A program made the position numbers and the translations under genes. A stretch of 64,000 nt of DNA from the NCBI GenBank assembly GCA_964036195.1, contig OZ038453.1, positions 7,331,469 through 7,395,468 on the forward strand. Direction: 5' to 3'. How positions within the stretch are numbered: position 1 is the first letter of the stretch; every line of letters begins with the position of its first letter. Of the stretch, positions 30,331-42,122 are shown in pieces. This DNA comes from Sphaerolaimus hirsutus. Its lineage: Eukaryota; Nematoda; Chromadorea; Monhysterida; Sphaerolaimidae. The notes beneath the pieces are model-generated. The model was not told where the DNA came from, ran no database searches, and saw only the letters and a list, made by a program, of their open reading frames with translations.

Positions 30331-30697
30331 TGATACGCACACGCGCCCGATACGCACATATGCCCGTTTTCACTTGACACTTTTTCAAGTGATTTTCAGA
30401 TATGAGTAAAGTGAAAAAAAGTTGCGCAATGACATTAGTGAACTTTTTCCACTTCACTCATATCTGAAAATCACTTGAAAATGTGTCAAGTGAAAAAAAC
30501 ACAGTGAAAAATAGCCATTTTTCACTGTTTTTCATTTGACACATCTTCAAGTGATTTTCAGATATGAGTGAAGTGAAAAAAGTTCACTAATGTCATTGCG
30601 CAACTTTTTTTCACTTTACTCATATCTGAAAATCACTTGAAAAAGTGTCAAGTGAAAAAAACGGGCATATGTGCGTATCGGGCGCGTGTGCGTATCA
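30331..30697. repeat. Palindrome made of palindromes
   Basis: TGATACGCACACGCGCCCGA at 30331 is inverted at 30678-30697, and the arms match almost perfectly to the centre near 30514. Each arm is itself an inverted repeat: CTTGACACTTTTTCAAGTGA against TCACTTGAAAATGTGTCAAG. Immediately outside are GGGGCAGGCC and GTGCACGCCC, then ATGTAGCC and GTGTAGCC, a likely 8-bp target duplication; the Tc1-like copy 2 (near 61645) shows the corresponding uninterrupted GTGTAGTC. Confidence 0.85.
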
Positions 30698-31260
30698 GTG
30701 CACGCCCGTGTAGCCAACCCCCCATGGTACCCACCAATGGTATCCAAATGTTGTGCACACACAACATTTCAAAATTTTGGCAATGTTAGTCGTGCAGCAA
30801 AAAAAGTCTCAACTATTCTGCACGGTAGTGTATTTCAGTTTTCGATCCAAAAAAGCGAACCGACAAGCGAAATATTTTTGAAATGCTTATAACTCTGGAA
30901 CGACATGGACAATTTATCTGCAAATTGGCATGTGAGTGCACTTAACTAGTGAGTATGCTTCACTGCATTTTCTTGTATATATGGAACTTAATTCCAAAAT
31001 TATGGAACTTTTTCACTTTTATGGAACCTCATGAGTACGGGTAAAAAAAGTATTTTACATATACATATACTTTAAAAGAGGTTCAGTATTTATAAAAACT
31101 CTGCCGACAACTCACCATCCACCGGCTTTTGTGTTTTCCAAGCTCATTGCACTCGACATAACACGAATGTTTCGCCGCTCCTGATTCCTTTTCACATAGC
31201 AATTCAAAACAGAGCTGTGGTAATATGGACATTAAAATTTTTACAAATATCTGTCCTATC

Positions 31261-31356
31261 AGGTGCCAGTCCCAGACCCTGTAAAATGCCCTGTCAAATG
31301 TCAAACATACGTTTGACATTTTACTGGGCATATACAAAGTCTGGGACTGCACCCAT
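31261..31356. mobile_element. 96-bp TIR element of the intron-forming family
   Basis: CAG|GTGCCAGTCCCAGACCCTG at the left and GTCTGGGACTGCACCCATG at the right; the centre is a perfect TGTCAAACATACGTTTGACA palindrome. On the plus strand it keeps the donor-like CAGGTG, but the acceptor position reads CATG rather than CAG. No exon was recognised around it. Confidence 0.75.
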
Positions 31357-31426
31357 GTAACAAATGAAACCGCTGCAACATGCAGCTCACTGACAGCTGG
31401 CTGACAACGTGCTGACACTTGACTAG

Positions 31427-31500
31427 TGATGTAAAAGCGCCATGGCGCTGGCGCCTGGCGCTAGCGCCAAAGCAAAAAGCGCAATGGCACTTTTGGCGCT
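31427..31500. repeat. GCGCCATGGCGC repeat
   Basis: AGTGATGTAAAAGCGCCATG, GGCGCTGGCGCC and AATGGCACTTTTGGCGCTA: a palindrome-rich short element related to 25318 onward and 42430-43012. Confidence 0.55.
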
Positions 31501-31510
31501 AACCAGGAGT

Positions 31511-32436
31511 AGTGATGTAAAGGCACCCCCCGGTGCTGGGCACCGAAGGGCACCAGCACCGGTGCTAGTGCGGTGCCATTGCAATCTTCAGGGGTGCCCT
31601 GCCGGTGCCGGTGCCATTTTTTCTCAGAATAGCACCGGTGCCGGTGCGGATCGGTGCCATTTTTTGGCCGGTGCCAAAGGTGCTAGCACCAGGGCCAAAG
31701 TAAAAGGCACCGGGAAAAACACCGGCTAAGGCTTCATGTGCTGTGCATGTCTATTCACGTATTTATGTGCTTATTCATATTTCGAAAAATAGCGATATAT
31801 TGACCCAACCGTTTTTTTGCCTATTTTATAAACATCCCATCAAATAAATGTACCTACTGTGAAATCTATTATTTACATGATCTGATGAGTGAATCTAAAA
31901 TTTTGTTGGATTTTAAATCATATTTATATATCATATTTATCTTACTTTTTTGTTCAAAATTTGTTGTCAGTTTATGACAGACTATAGTTCCATTCTCTGT
32001 ACAGCAACGACTCCGATCAGTAGATAATAGTGGCTATGGGCATTATAGTGTATTAAATATTTTAGTTTTCATTTGTAATCATTGTAATTGCTTCATCAAA
32101 GTGATCGCCACATCATTTTGATCATTTTAAGTGCTCAACCATCAAAATCGGTAGAAAATTCATGGAGTTATGCACTTCCGAAGGTGTGGCCACTGAGAAA
32201 CTGCCCGATATTTACTTCGGAAATTCCAGCCCGGTGCGGTGCCTTTCGGTGCTAGCACCGGCAACCCGCCGGTGCCCTTCGGTGCCGGTGCCATTTTTTT
32301 CCGAATGGCACCGGTGCCGGTGCGGTGCGGTGCCATTTTCTGGCCGGTGCCCCAGGGTGCCAGGTGCCCTTTCCATGCGTTGGCAAAGGTGCCGGTGCGG
32401 TGCGGTGCCATTTTTCCCGGTGCCTTTAACATCACT
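31511..32436. mobile_element. GGTGCCGGTGC-rich TIR element
   Basis: AGTGATGTAAAGGCACC at the left pairs with GGTGCCTTTAACATCACT at the right. Flanking AACCAGGAGT (31501-31510) and AACCAGGACT (32437-32446) form a 10-bp direct repeat with one mismatch. Subterminal arrays of GGTGCCGGTGCGGTGCC lie on both sides of an AT-rich core. Open frames of 78-114 codons here are artefacts of the array. Confidence 0.75.
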
Positions 32437-32446
32437 AACCAGGACT

Positions 32447-33802
32447 CTCTCTGGTGGAGTTCTTCTGCACATTGAAAGCCACGGGGTCAGAAAAATTGAA
32501 AAGTAGAATAGCAAATTGCCAGTCATACTTGAAATCACTGTGTTAAATGTTTTCTGGTTTCAATTCAATTTTTGGATATGATTATGATAATGGGTTGGTT
32601 ATATGGATACTGCAATTATAACTTTCAAAGTAAAATTTTTTTTCGCTGTACATACCAAAGTTGGTGTGATTCAGGTTTATATTGTGACTCAGAAAAATTT
32701 TTATCAAGCATTGACGTATGACGTTTTCAATTCTCTGGAATCATACCACTACCAGACTCTGTAAAATACCCTGTGAAATGTGATGCAATGTGTCAAAATT
32801 CACATAAAATGGCATGTAAAACGTAAAATGTCATGCAAAATGTAAAAATGTTTCAAAAATCATGTAAAAAAATGTGAAATGTGACATGCCATACAAAATG
32901 TGTCAAAAGACGTGTAAAATGTCATGGAACACTTCGAGCAACTTCATAATATGAAAGGTCTGCTTCTAAAAGTACCGATCTACAAATTTTTCAAATTTGA
33001 GTTAAGACCATTTTTGGGGTCCCCATAAAAATGCGCTTCAAAAAAATATATAATATGTGGGGGGGTGCAAAATTCAACTTTGAGATATGGGGGTCGAAAA
33101 ATACAAAAAATAGCAAAATACAGTTAATTTGATTTAAAAAGTACCGTTTTCAGCTTTTGTATCTTCAAAAGTACTGATCTACACACTTTTTGCAAAATTG
33201 TTTTTTTTAAAGTACCTGCACAATATTTTGTGTGCTTCTAAAAGTACCGATGTCAGATCGGCACTTTTCAGTGCAAAAACTAACTTTGTGCTGTTTCATT
33301 ATGGGTAAAAGTACCGATCTACATCAATCTGATTTTGTGCTTTTAAAGGTACCGATCTTCACGCGCTTCACAAATTGTACCATTCAAGGTACGGATCTAG
33401 AATGGAGGCAATTCACTAAATTTTATATAGCTTGTAACACAAGTGTCAGCAAAATACTATACCATGCATAACAATAACCAAGTACACATACTCAAAATAC
33501 CCATACCCAATACTCATGTGTGGGAATTGCATACTCCAAACTTTGAATTGTGATTATCTCAAAATCAATTTGTTGTATACCAGTACTTTTAGAAGCACGT
33601 CCTTCATATGGCAAAACATCTCTTGACATTTATTCTTTGGCACTTGGATATTGAGCATTGCATTGAACATTTTACAGGGTCTGATCTGAGTGGCACCGCA
33701 TTCAAAATTCTGCTGAAACAAATCGTGTTAAAAATGCCTTCACAACCACCAACAGCTAGGCACATAATTATAAAGGTGTTGTTACTTTTATTATTTTTAT
33801 TA
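32447..33802. repeat. Low-complexity repeat, possibly one large TIR element
   Basis: ACTACCAGACTCTGTAAAAT near 32752 and CATTTTACAGGGTCTGATCTG near 33669 look like the two ends of a diverged CAGTCCC-family element. Between them are TGTAAAATGTCATG words (32760-32930) and AAAGTACCGATCTACA words repeated about seven times (32960-33600). No gene. Confidence 0.45.
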
Positions 33803-34230
33803 CCGTATTACCTCGAAATACCCCCAGGGGGTTTATTATTTCGCCAGCAAAATTTGAGGGGGGGATAATTCGAGGGGGGGGGGTTATTCGAGGGGGGGTC
33901 TATTATTTCGCCAGAAATTTTCGGAAATTCCCTATACGCGGACGTAAAAAAATCGAACAATTTCATTGATGTATATGTGTTTATACGCATATATAACTGT
34001 ATACATACAAAAACCCTACCCTAACGTCACTTAATCATCAGTTTTAACATGTGTTCTGCATTGTACAGATCACAAACTGCGGTATTTGTCATGTACGTTC
34101 ACGTTACACTCAATCTTAGGGGGGGGGTATTTCGAGGGGGGGTTTATTATTTCCTCAGCCGAAATTTAGGGGGGGGTATTTCGAGGGGGGGGGGGTTAAT
34201 TCAAGGGGGGGTTAATTCGAGGTAATACGG
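33803..34230. mobile_element. TA-MITE, second subfamily
   Basis: CCGTATTACCTCGAAATACC ... TTAATTCGAGGTAATACGG with TA on both sides; GTGTTCTGCATTGTACAGAT and TTACACTCAAT words as in 24847-25253. Confidence 0.88.
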
Positions 34231-34394
34231 TACATTAATTATTATTACAGCTAAATCATGTTGTGAAATAGCAGCTACCACTGTTATATTTCTTCGTAAA
34301 AGCATCCTTAATGTGCAATTATTGTCAAGTAGATTGAACAATAGATCGAGCAATGAAATGCAATGAAAAATAATACCAATTTTCTGTCAGGCTT

Positions 34395-34510
34395 TAAAAA
34401 AGTATGCCAGTAAGTATTTTTTCGGGAGTAAACGTAACCGTATCTACGCAGTACTCGAGTATACGTACGTATTTATCGAGTACTGCTTAAATACGTTTTC
34501 ACAACTATGG
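34395..34510. repeat. GTACTCGAGTAC-rich repeat
   Basis: CAGTACTCGAGTATACGTACGTATTTATCGAGTACTG is a palindrome; the block ends CGTTTTCACAACTATGGTG, as at 47890-47915. Part of the GTAC-rich family. Confidence 0.5.
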
Positions 34511-34743
34511 TGATTGGTTTAATTGTTAATCGCACCTAAACCTTCATATTTATCCATTCAATAAGAATACCGGAATGTTTTCTTTTGAATTAAAAAATGA
34601 GTTGAATCATGTTAACAAAATTGGTAAGATTGATGAATCCTGTGACAAGAAACATTGAATTTCATTCAAGCTATAGCTTTGACTTTGTGGAAATGGAATG
34701 ACGCTGGGATATTTCTGATCAAAATGTGTTCGCAACTGATATA

Positions 34744-35055
34744 CCGTATTTCCTCGAAATACCCCCAGGGGGTTTATTTTTTCAGAGTGGAAATTTTGAG
34801 GGGGGTATTTCGAGGGGGGCTTATTCGAGGGGGGTTTATGATTTCGCCAGAAATTTTCATAAAGGTAAAGAATGGGCTTTGACGTACCCAAAACAGTGAT
34901 AAAGGTGACCTCACAAGATATTTCCATACATATAAACGTAGATAGGTATACACTAGTCTATGTATCGCTGCGATGCAAATTTACATCAATAAATACATCA
35001 TGTACCTTATATACATGAAGTGCCTTTTTCCAGATGGGGGGTATTTCGAGGGAAA
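34744..35055. mobile_element. TA-MITE, first subfamily, right end eroded
   Basis: CCGTATTTCCTCGAAATACC after TA; interior as in 10885-11324 (GTACCCAAAACAGTGATAAAGG, ACATCATGTACC). The right end GGGGGGTATTTCGAGGGAA lacks the terminal TACGGTA. Confidence 0.72.
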
Positions 35056-35228
35056 CATAAGCGAAGGGAAGCATAAGTGGAACAAAATTGTAAACACCTT
35101 CCCGGTCAAGTAAGCCACCCATTTTTTTATTTCACTTCGGAAGCTATATCTCGGGCCATGGTGGGGTTATAGAGCTTAAACTTTGTGAATATATAGTTGT
35201 AACATCCCTCTACTCTGCATCAATGAGG

Positions 35229-36404
35229 GGAGGCATGGCGACTCACTACAGGGTGGGTCGCCCTATATGCAACAATTTTTTGCCACGATTTCAGTGTCCC
35301 AAACAAGTACACCACCCACTTGATTAGCTACACTAAAGGGGCTGTATCTCCAGTTGTGGGGGTGGTAGAAAGCTAAAATTTTGGGTGTATCTTGGCAACA
35401 TCCACCCCTATTATACTCCAGTAGGGCAGCTCCCGACGACCCACTACACTTTGTGCTGCTTTATATAAAGTTGTTTTTTTATTTAAATGACTCAAGTGTC
35501 CCAAGCAAGTTCACCACCTAAACAAATTAAAAATTTGTTTTGACAACATACCTTCTATAAAAACTGAATCGGGTTTTAACCCTAGTTCTGCTAATTAAAT
35601 TTTTTTCCTTTGTTTAGCCACGCCCACCATAAATGGCAGACCAAAAATTTCACTTTAAACCAATTTTTTGTTCTACACTTTAAAAGTTGGTTTACAAAGT
35701 TCAGTAGAAAAAGGTCTAAGGTTCAAAGTTACGTAAACAACATGACCTCCAAAATGGCGACATATGTAAATTTATTTGGGTGGAATGAAAAAGTGAAAAT
35801 TCTGCAAAATTTTGTTCCTGCAATGACATCATTATGACATCATAGAATTCACCCCAAATAAATTTCCTTATGTTGCCATTTTGGAGGTCATGTTGTTTAC
35901 ATAACTTTGAACCTTAGACCCTTTTCTACTGCACTATGTAAACCAACTTTTAAAGTGTGGAACAAAAAAGTGGTTTACGGTGAAATTTTTGGTCTGCCAT
36001 TTATGGTGGGGGTGGCTAAACAAAGGAAAATAATTTAATTAGCAGAACTAGGGTTAAAACCTGATTCAGTTTTTATAGAAGGTATGTTCTCAAAACAAAT
36101 TTTTTATTCATTTAGGTGGTGAACTTGCTTGGGACACTTGACTCATTTAAATAAAATAAAAACTTTATACAAATCGGCACAAGGTGTAGTGGGTCGTCGG
36201 GAGCTGCCCTACTGGAGTATAGTAGGGGTTGGTGTTGCCAAGATACTCCCAAAATTTTAGCTTTCTACCACCCCCACAACTGGAGATACGGCCCCTTTAG
36301 TGTAGCTAATCAAGGGGGTGGTGTACTTGTTTGGGACACTGAAATCCTGGCAAAAAATTTTTGCCTATAGGGCGATCCACCCTGTAGTGAGTCGCCATGC
36401 CTCC
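35229..36404. repeat. 1.2-kb foldback, same family as 1-561
   Basis: GGAGGCATGGCGACTCAC at 35229 pairs with GTGAGTCGCCATGCCTCC at 36387-36404, and pairing continues to a centre near 35816 with few gaps (for example CCAGTAGGGCAGCTCCCGAC with GTCGGGAGCTGCCCTACTGG). The centre CCTGCAATGACATCATTATG matches 285-305. No open frame of note. Confidence 0.9.
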
Positions 36405-37177
36405 GCCATGGAAAGTGTTTAAAATATCATGTCTGCCGAGTTTACTTATGTATGCATTTTCACAACAAAAAAAATATTCTGAAAGGAAAAAAGGCGGAGT
36501 TGCGTACATGCGAGATAATGTTGTTTTTTTCTTATTTTTTTGTATAATTGTTATTTTATTAACAATTATGTCATGATGGAGTTTTTCGGTCAGAAAAATG
36601 CACAGCATTTCGTCCACGAGTATAACAGATTTATATTTTTATTAAATACATGTATAATACACTATTTTTGTTGGGGTTTTAATTGAATAAAAACAAAAAC
36701 CTATCAGGCTTTTTAGGACATAAACTGGGTTTTCAAAAGAGAATGTATGGTTTTGCAGAGCAGCTGCAAAGTGAATTCAATTGTGACAGTACCCAGTAAC
36801 CAGTAAAATGCAGGTGCAACTCCCAGACCCTGTAAATGTAAAATGGCATGCAAAGTGTCAAAAGTCATGTAAATTTTTAATTTTTAATTTTTTTTCTGTC
36901 AGTCATTTGACATTTTACAGTGTCTGGGAGTCACCTATGAACAGCGTTTCTCCGGTATTTACTTCACAGAACATCATTTCTACTCTCAGACAATAAAGTA
37001 ATCACTGATCACACAACAGTTTAATATAACTCCAGACTTTCACCATACAATTTTCCTTGTATCAGATGGATTTATTGTTGGAAGATATGGGCAACTATCA
37101 GAGTCCACTCCAAAAACTGCAATGATGGCATATTAATGTATTTTTGCACAATTTATGTTATACCTTGCAGTGCTAAG
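36405..37177. repeat. Dispersed repeats including a 125-bp TIR element
   Basis: 36425-36630 contains ATGTCTGCCGAG and GTCATGATGGAGTTTTTC with CAGAAAAATGCACAGCA, shared with 41257-41325. At 36812-36936 a short element with ends AGGTGCAACTCCCAGACCCT and TGTCTGGGAGTCACCT belongs to the intron-forming family. No gene is seen. Confidence 0.6.
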
Positions 37178-38969
37178 TAGGGTTGGGAATTTCATAAGTT
37201 TTGGGTTCGGGTATCGGGTATCACTATCAGGTCCTAAAAATTTCAGGTCAGGTATTGGGTATTGGTTCCACAAATTTTGTGGGTATCGGGTTTGGGTTCG
37301 GGTATTGAGGTTGGGTATCGGGTCAGGTTTTCAGGTCAAAATGTCGGGTATCGGGTAATAGAATTGTCAGGTATCGGGTAACAGATTGTTGCTATCAAGT
37401 ATTAAAATCATCTGACATTGCATTGAACAACAAAAATACAGCATGGTAGTATCTAGCAATGTAGTGTATCTATCACAAGGTGCATAACTAAGTGCAAATA
37501 CACATGGAGATGCAGCAGTTTTTCCAAAGAAATTGTATTGCTCAAGAAAAAAGGATGACCAATGAATTGTGATAAAAACATAGCTCCAGTTATTGTGGGA
37601 TACCATCACACCATAGGCAGCACAATTTGCGCTTGTGACATTCACATTAGCCAAAGTTTCACCTTGTGACACCTTTTTATCGCAGCCCTTGGCATGTGAA
37701 GTTGGAAGCAGCCAAAAATTTTGAAATCCTATAAATATGAACGAATTTGGCTAAAAGTAGGTAGAAACCCATGTATATAGATGGGAATAGTGATTATAAC
37801 ATTGAAAATTGGCAAAATGGAGCAAATCTTACCAATTTTGAGCTAATTTTGAGCTTTCACTCTCGTTTGTACAATATCCCCTTGTGAATGTCACAATGTG
37901 ACAGTGAAATTTCTGCTTGTGAACCCAAAAATCACCCTTGTGACATTCACAAGCGTACAAGCACTTACGCAGCCTATGCATCACACCATGGTGGCTGAGT
38001 CCCCTAAAATAGTGAAACATATTTTTCATGGATTCAGATTGGCCCACAGTGTTATCTCAACACACCAGGGTAATAACTGTTGAAGCCGTTGCACTGTGAA
38101 CCTAAAAGAAATGTGTTTCAATGATACTTAGTAATCATTTTCAGTTGTAGCAATTGTGCAATTTGGAGAGTGAGTGATGGTTACACCTGTTGGGGTTTAT
38201 TCTCATGCCATGGCTACTGCTGAAGCCCTATGAATGGTGTAACATATTTTCTGCAGGTTTCATTTTCGCCCACAGTTTTTACCTCAGTATGTTTGGGTAA
38301 AAACCAGTGGCAAACTAGAATACCTATAGAGAATATTAAACACTAAACCCACCAAAAAAATTCAACAGTGCTTGAAACATGGTGGCAGTATTACAGTGGC
38401 CTTCACAGGATGCCAATAAAGTGCATCTGTTGGCACACTCAACTCAGGGTATGTATTCTCATTGCCTGATGACAAAACAGTTGCAAACTCAACTGTGTGG
38501 ACACACACCAGTTGAGCAAACAACTTTTTCTAAGTCACTCTGGCCCCATGCCTGACAGTGCACCCAGTCAGACTGTCTACCTCACTGAACCAGTACAACT
38601 ACACACACTCTGAGGAGAAAACAGGAATCAAGGGCACCCAGCTATATGGCAGCCATTTTGGCCAAGGGAAAGTCAGCCATCTGAATTGTCTTCAATTGAA
38701 TCAAATGTGAATGAAAACATGCAGTACATAATAAAATCAGATCTGAATTAATTGAAACAAACGAATTAGAAGTGTCTAAATTACAACTACACCAAACAAC
38801 TGGGAGTTGTATTTCCCAAACTGCTTGAAAGATTCAACTGTGGGAAATTTTTGCAGGGTATTTTTGGGTATTGAGTGTGGGTAGTAGTCCGGTTCAGGTA
38901 TTGGGTTTCGGTTCCAAAAAGTGTGCGGGTATCGGGTTCAGTTCAGGCCGGGTCGGGTTCCCAACCCTA
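37178..38969. mobile_element. TAGGGTTGGGAA TIR element
   Basis: TAGGGTTGGGAA at the left, TTCCCAACCCTA at the right, each followed inward by tracts of GGGTATCGGGT/GGGTATTGGGTT. Copies of CCTTGCA lie close to both ends. A single end recurs at 47926-48005. The middle has no protein I recognise; the 101-codon frame at 37367-37672 crosses it without family motifs. Confidence 0.6.
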
Positions 38970-39039
38970 CCTTGCACCTTACGTTTACTTGGTGAACTAG
39001 AACGTATGCATCCAAAATTACTAGTCAATATTAGCTGAG

Positions 39040-40110
39040 TTGTTAAAAGTACCAAACTTTTTCCAATGCATGTGTATGCATAATGTATTGTTTTTATTCA
39101 CCCCCAGGTACAGAAAGCGTAAAGTAATTTTTTTAACGTTTACTTGCAAGCAAATAAGAGTGAAATTCTTTTTCTCCCAGAAAGTGTAAATGTGTGTATT
39201 TTTCCTTCAAAAAGCAAGTAAAATTACCTTTTCTTTCTGGAAAATGTAGAAGGAGCATTATGAATGTTTACCTTGGACAACAAAAAGGTGGTTTCTTTAT
39301 ATTTATAAGTATTCTTTATGAAAACAAAACAAGGGTCTCGAATGGCAAAAATATTCTTTCTGTACTCGCAAAAAATTACTCTACTGTACTCGAGTACGCT
39401 CAAAAAGTAAGTATACAGGCAAGTACAGATACTTTTTTGCAAAATATGCATACCAATGCATACCCACCTACTTGGGTGTGAGTATGGTGTCAACAAAAAG
39501 TTTTTGGCGGAAAACGGAAACAGAAACTGAAAATTTTTTGCACTTGCCGGAAAACGGAAACAGAAACAGAAAATTTTTTGCACTTGCCAGACAACGGAAG
39601 CAGAAACAGAAAATTTTTTGCACTTTCCGGAAAACGGAAAACGGAAAAATGAAAGGTCGGAAAACGGAAATGGAAATGGAAAAATTTGCCAAATATATGC
39701 CGGAAACGGAAAAAAAATTGCAGAAATTTATTCAGAAATAGAAAAAATTTGCAGAAATTTTGCTAAAAATAGGAAAAATTCACATAATTGTGAGCCTCCA
39801 TGCATGTTTACCAGTTTGGCTTAAACAGAAAACAAAAAATTCAGTTGGAAAGTGCAAAAAAAGTTGGAAAAACAGACAATTGATCCGGAAAACAGAAAAA
39901 AAGCGGAAAAACCGAAACTTTAGCCGGAAAAACGGGAAAAAAATTTAGCAGCCGGAAAACAGAAACGGAAACAAATTTGCCTGCGGAAAGCGGAAATGGA
40001 AAACGGAAAATGGAAAGTTGACACCCTAGGTCGCCCTAGGTGTGAGTAAAAGTAAAGACGCATAAACAATTGTGAATATTAACTCTAGCAGCATAAATAC
40101 TTATGCAGGC
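39040..40110. repeat. GTAC-rich repeat split by a CCGTTTTCC element
   Basis: 39040-39480 holds GTTGTTAAAAGTACC, CTCGAGTACGCTC and AAAGTAAGTATACAGG words. At about 39486-40032 it is interrupted by a GGAAAACGGAAAC array with ends GGTGTCAACAAAAAG and GTTGACACCC; GGTGTGAGTA stands on both sides, the right copy after 12 extra bases. GTAAAAGTAAAGACGC resumes after it. Confidence 0.6.
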
Positions 40111-40169
40111 ACTTTCACAAAAAAAATTTTTTTAAAGCGGAGTAGTGACAGCAGTGTACAAGTGACAGG

Positions 40170-41203
40170 CAGGGTTGGTTTTATAAAAATCATTTGTATA
40201 CAAATTGTATAAAAATTGTATAAAAATGTATTTTATTTGTATTTTATTCTTGTTTCATTTTATTTTATTTTATTTTATTCCAAAATCATAATAAAATAAT
40301 AAAATGGAACCATTTTACAAAAATTTTACAAAAATGTACAGAAATTTTACAAAAAATCAGAATCTTGCATGCAAGGCCAGAAAAACTTTATAATTAGACC
40401 TAAACATGAAAAACGGGCGACAAATCTTTCCATTACTTTACAGAACTTACATGCAGTAGGTAGTTGCATGCAATAGGTAGCAAGTGTAAAGTAACAATAA
40501 TTGATAATAATGGTTTGCATTTTCAGTAGAAGGTGTACTGGAGTGTGCGTGGACATTTGTAAAATGTCATGCAAAGTGTCAATTGTCATGATGACTGTAA
40601 AGTAAAGAGTCATTTGACATCTCAAATGTCAAACAAATTGTCAATTGTCATGATAAATGTCATGAAGTGTCAATTGTGTATCCGAATATTGTGTTTTTGT
40701 ATCCAAATCTTATGTTTTCGTATCCAGGTCTTACATTTTGTATCCAAATGTTGACATAAGATTTGGATACAGAACCAACAACAAGATTTGGATACAAAAC
40801 AAGATTTGAATACAATTTGCTTGACAGTTGCCATTTTAATTGTTATTTGTCATGACAATTGACACTTTACTTAACCTTTGTCATGACAATTTATGCTTTG
40901 CATGACATTTCATATGACATTTGACACTTTACAGGGCTTGGGACTGATCCAGCTCCATGGATAAACATGTTGAACCATAAGCAAGAAAAGAAAAATTTTA
41001 CAAAAATTATGAATTTTTATACAATTTTTACAAAAATATGAATTTGTATACAATTTTACAAAATTTTTACAAAAATTCGAATTTTTATACAATTTTTATT
41101 TTTATTTTGAAATTTTCCATTTTATTTTATTTTATTTTATTCTCAAATTTTCCATTATATTTTTATTTTATTTTTATTTTTTTCTGAGATTTTGCCAACC
41201 CTG
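40170..41203. mobile_element. hAT-like non-autonomous element, copy 2
   Basis: Starts CAGGGTTGGTTTTATAAAAA, ends TTTTGCCAACCCTG, with a perfect 8-bp duplication GTGACAGG at 40162-40169 and 41204-41211. AT-rich subterminal arrays as in copy 1; the core is the inverse of copy 1's core. The flanking repeat continues on both sides, confirming insertion into an older repeat. Confidence 0.9.
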
Positions 41204-41324
41204 GTGACAGGTATGTCTTTTACTCAAACTTTTTTCTACCTTTGGCAAAACATTCAATTAACGATAACGTCATGGTGGAGTGTTTCCTTCAGAAAAATGC
41301 ATAGCACACAGTCCGCAGAGTATA

Positions 41325-41719
41325 CCGTAAATCCTCGAATAAGTCCTTCCCCTCGAACAACCCCCCCTCGAATAACTCCCCCCTTTTGCGAGCGTGAGGA
41401 AAAAAAACTCCCCCCCCCCTCGACTAACTCCCCCCTGTGATCGATGCAAATAAGTCATGTCACATTAAAAAACATTTCGATCAAGCCAGACAAACAAAAA
41501 AAGCCATGGTTTGGTTCATCGAATGCAAAGGCAGTGCAGCATATGAAATGTAAACACAAATGAATGTTTACCTAAAGCGGCGATGTACGTACTTATGTAC
41601 TCAATATTCTGACGAAAAAACAACTCCCTCCCTCGAATAACTCTCCCCTCGATTAACCCCCCCTCAAAATATTCTGACGAAAAAATAACTCCTCCGGGGA
41701 CTTATTCGAGGGTTTACGG
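41325..41719. mobile_element. TA-MITE, CCGTAAATCC variant, full
   Basis: CCGTAAATCCTCGAATAAGT ... ACTTATTCGAGGGTTTACGG with TA on both sides; internal CCCCTCGAATAACTCCCC, TTTTGCGAGCGTGAGG and ATTCTGACGAAAAA repeats. Confidence 0.88.
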
Positions 41720-42122
41720 TATGTAAGTATATAAAAACATAAAAATCGTACGCTAAAGCACTCACGTACAAAGCAGCCCCTCCTGCATCCTGTCATAAAA
41801 CGAATATCTGAACAGATACTGTTGCATATAAACTGTGGAAGAAAAGTGGGTTTGATTTTAATTTGTGGGTTTGATTTTAATTTTCGGTTCTGGGGCATTG
41901 CAACTTTTTTTGTGAGCATAAAGCATTGTACTGAATGACTGAAGAGTATTCAAAAAATGTTATATGGTAATAACTGTTGTTGAAGTATATGTGGTTGAAA
42001 TACAATAACTCAATTAATATCTGACTTATGCGATCAAATGTACAAAGTTTCAGATTGACACTTTCCGCGCAATTTTGTTTTTAATCCACGCATAAAACTT
42101 TACAATAAACGCTTATCTTTTT
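41720..42122. other. Downstream flank of gene 2
   Basis: Unique sequence after the likely stop codon of gene 2. No polyadenylation signal could be assigned with confidence, and no other gene is seen. Confidence 0.3.

Larger units (their letters stand above)
28551..30830. mobile_element. Tc1-like element, copy 1, with nested insertions
   Basis: CACTACCGTGCATAATAGTT at the left is inverted at the right (AACTATTCTGCACGGTAGTG), followed by TA. The left neighbour is TG instead of TA. Ends of the CACTACCGT type are typical of animal Tc1/mariner elements. No transposase frame is intact. It is interrupted by the CCGTTTTCC element (29055-29710) and the double palindrome (30331-30697). Segments at 29890-30200 match 61200-61560 of the second copy. 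Confidence 0.75.

Noticed and set aside
37367..37672. 101-codon frame inside the TAGGGTTGGGAA element
   Set aside because: No recognisable domain, no splice context, and it lies within a repeat.
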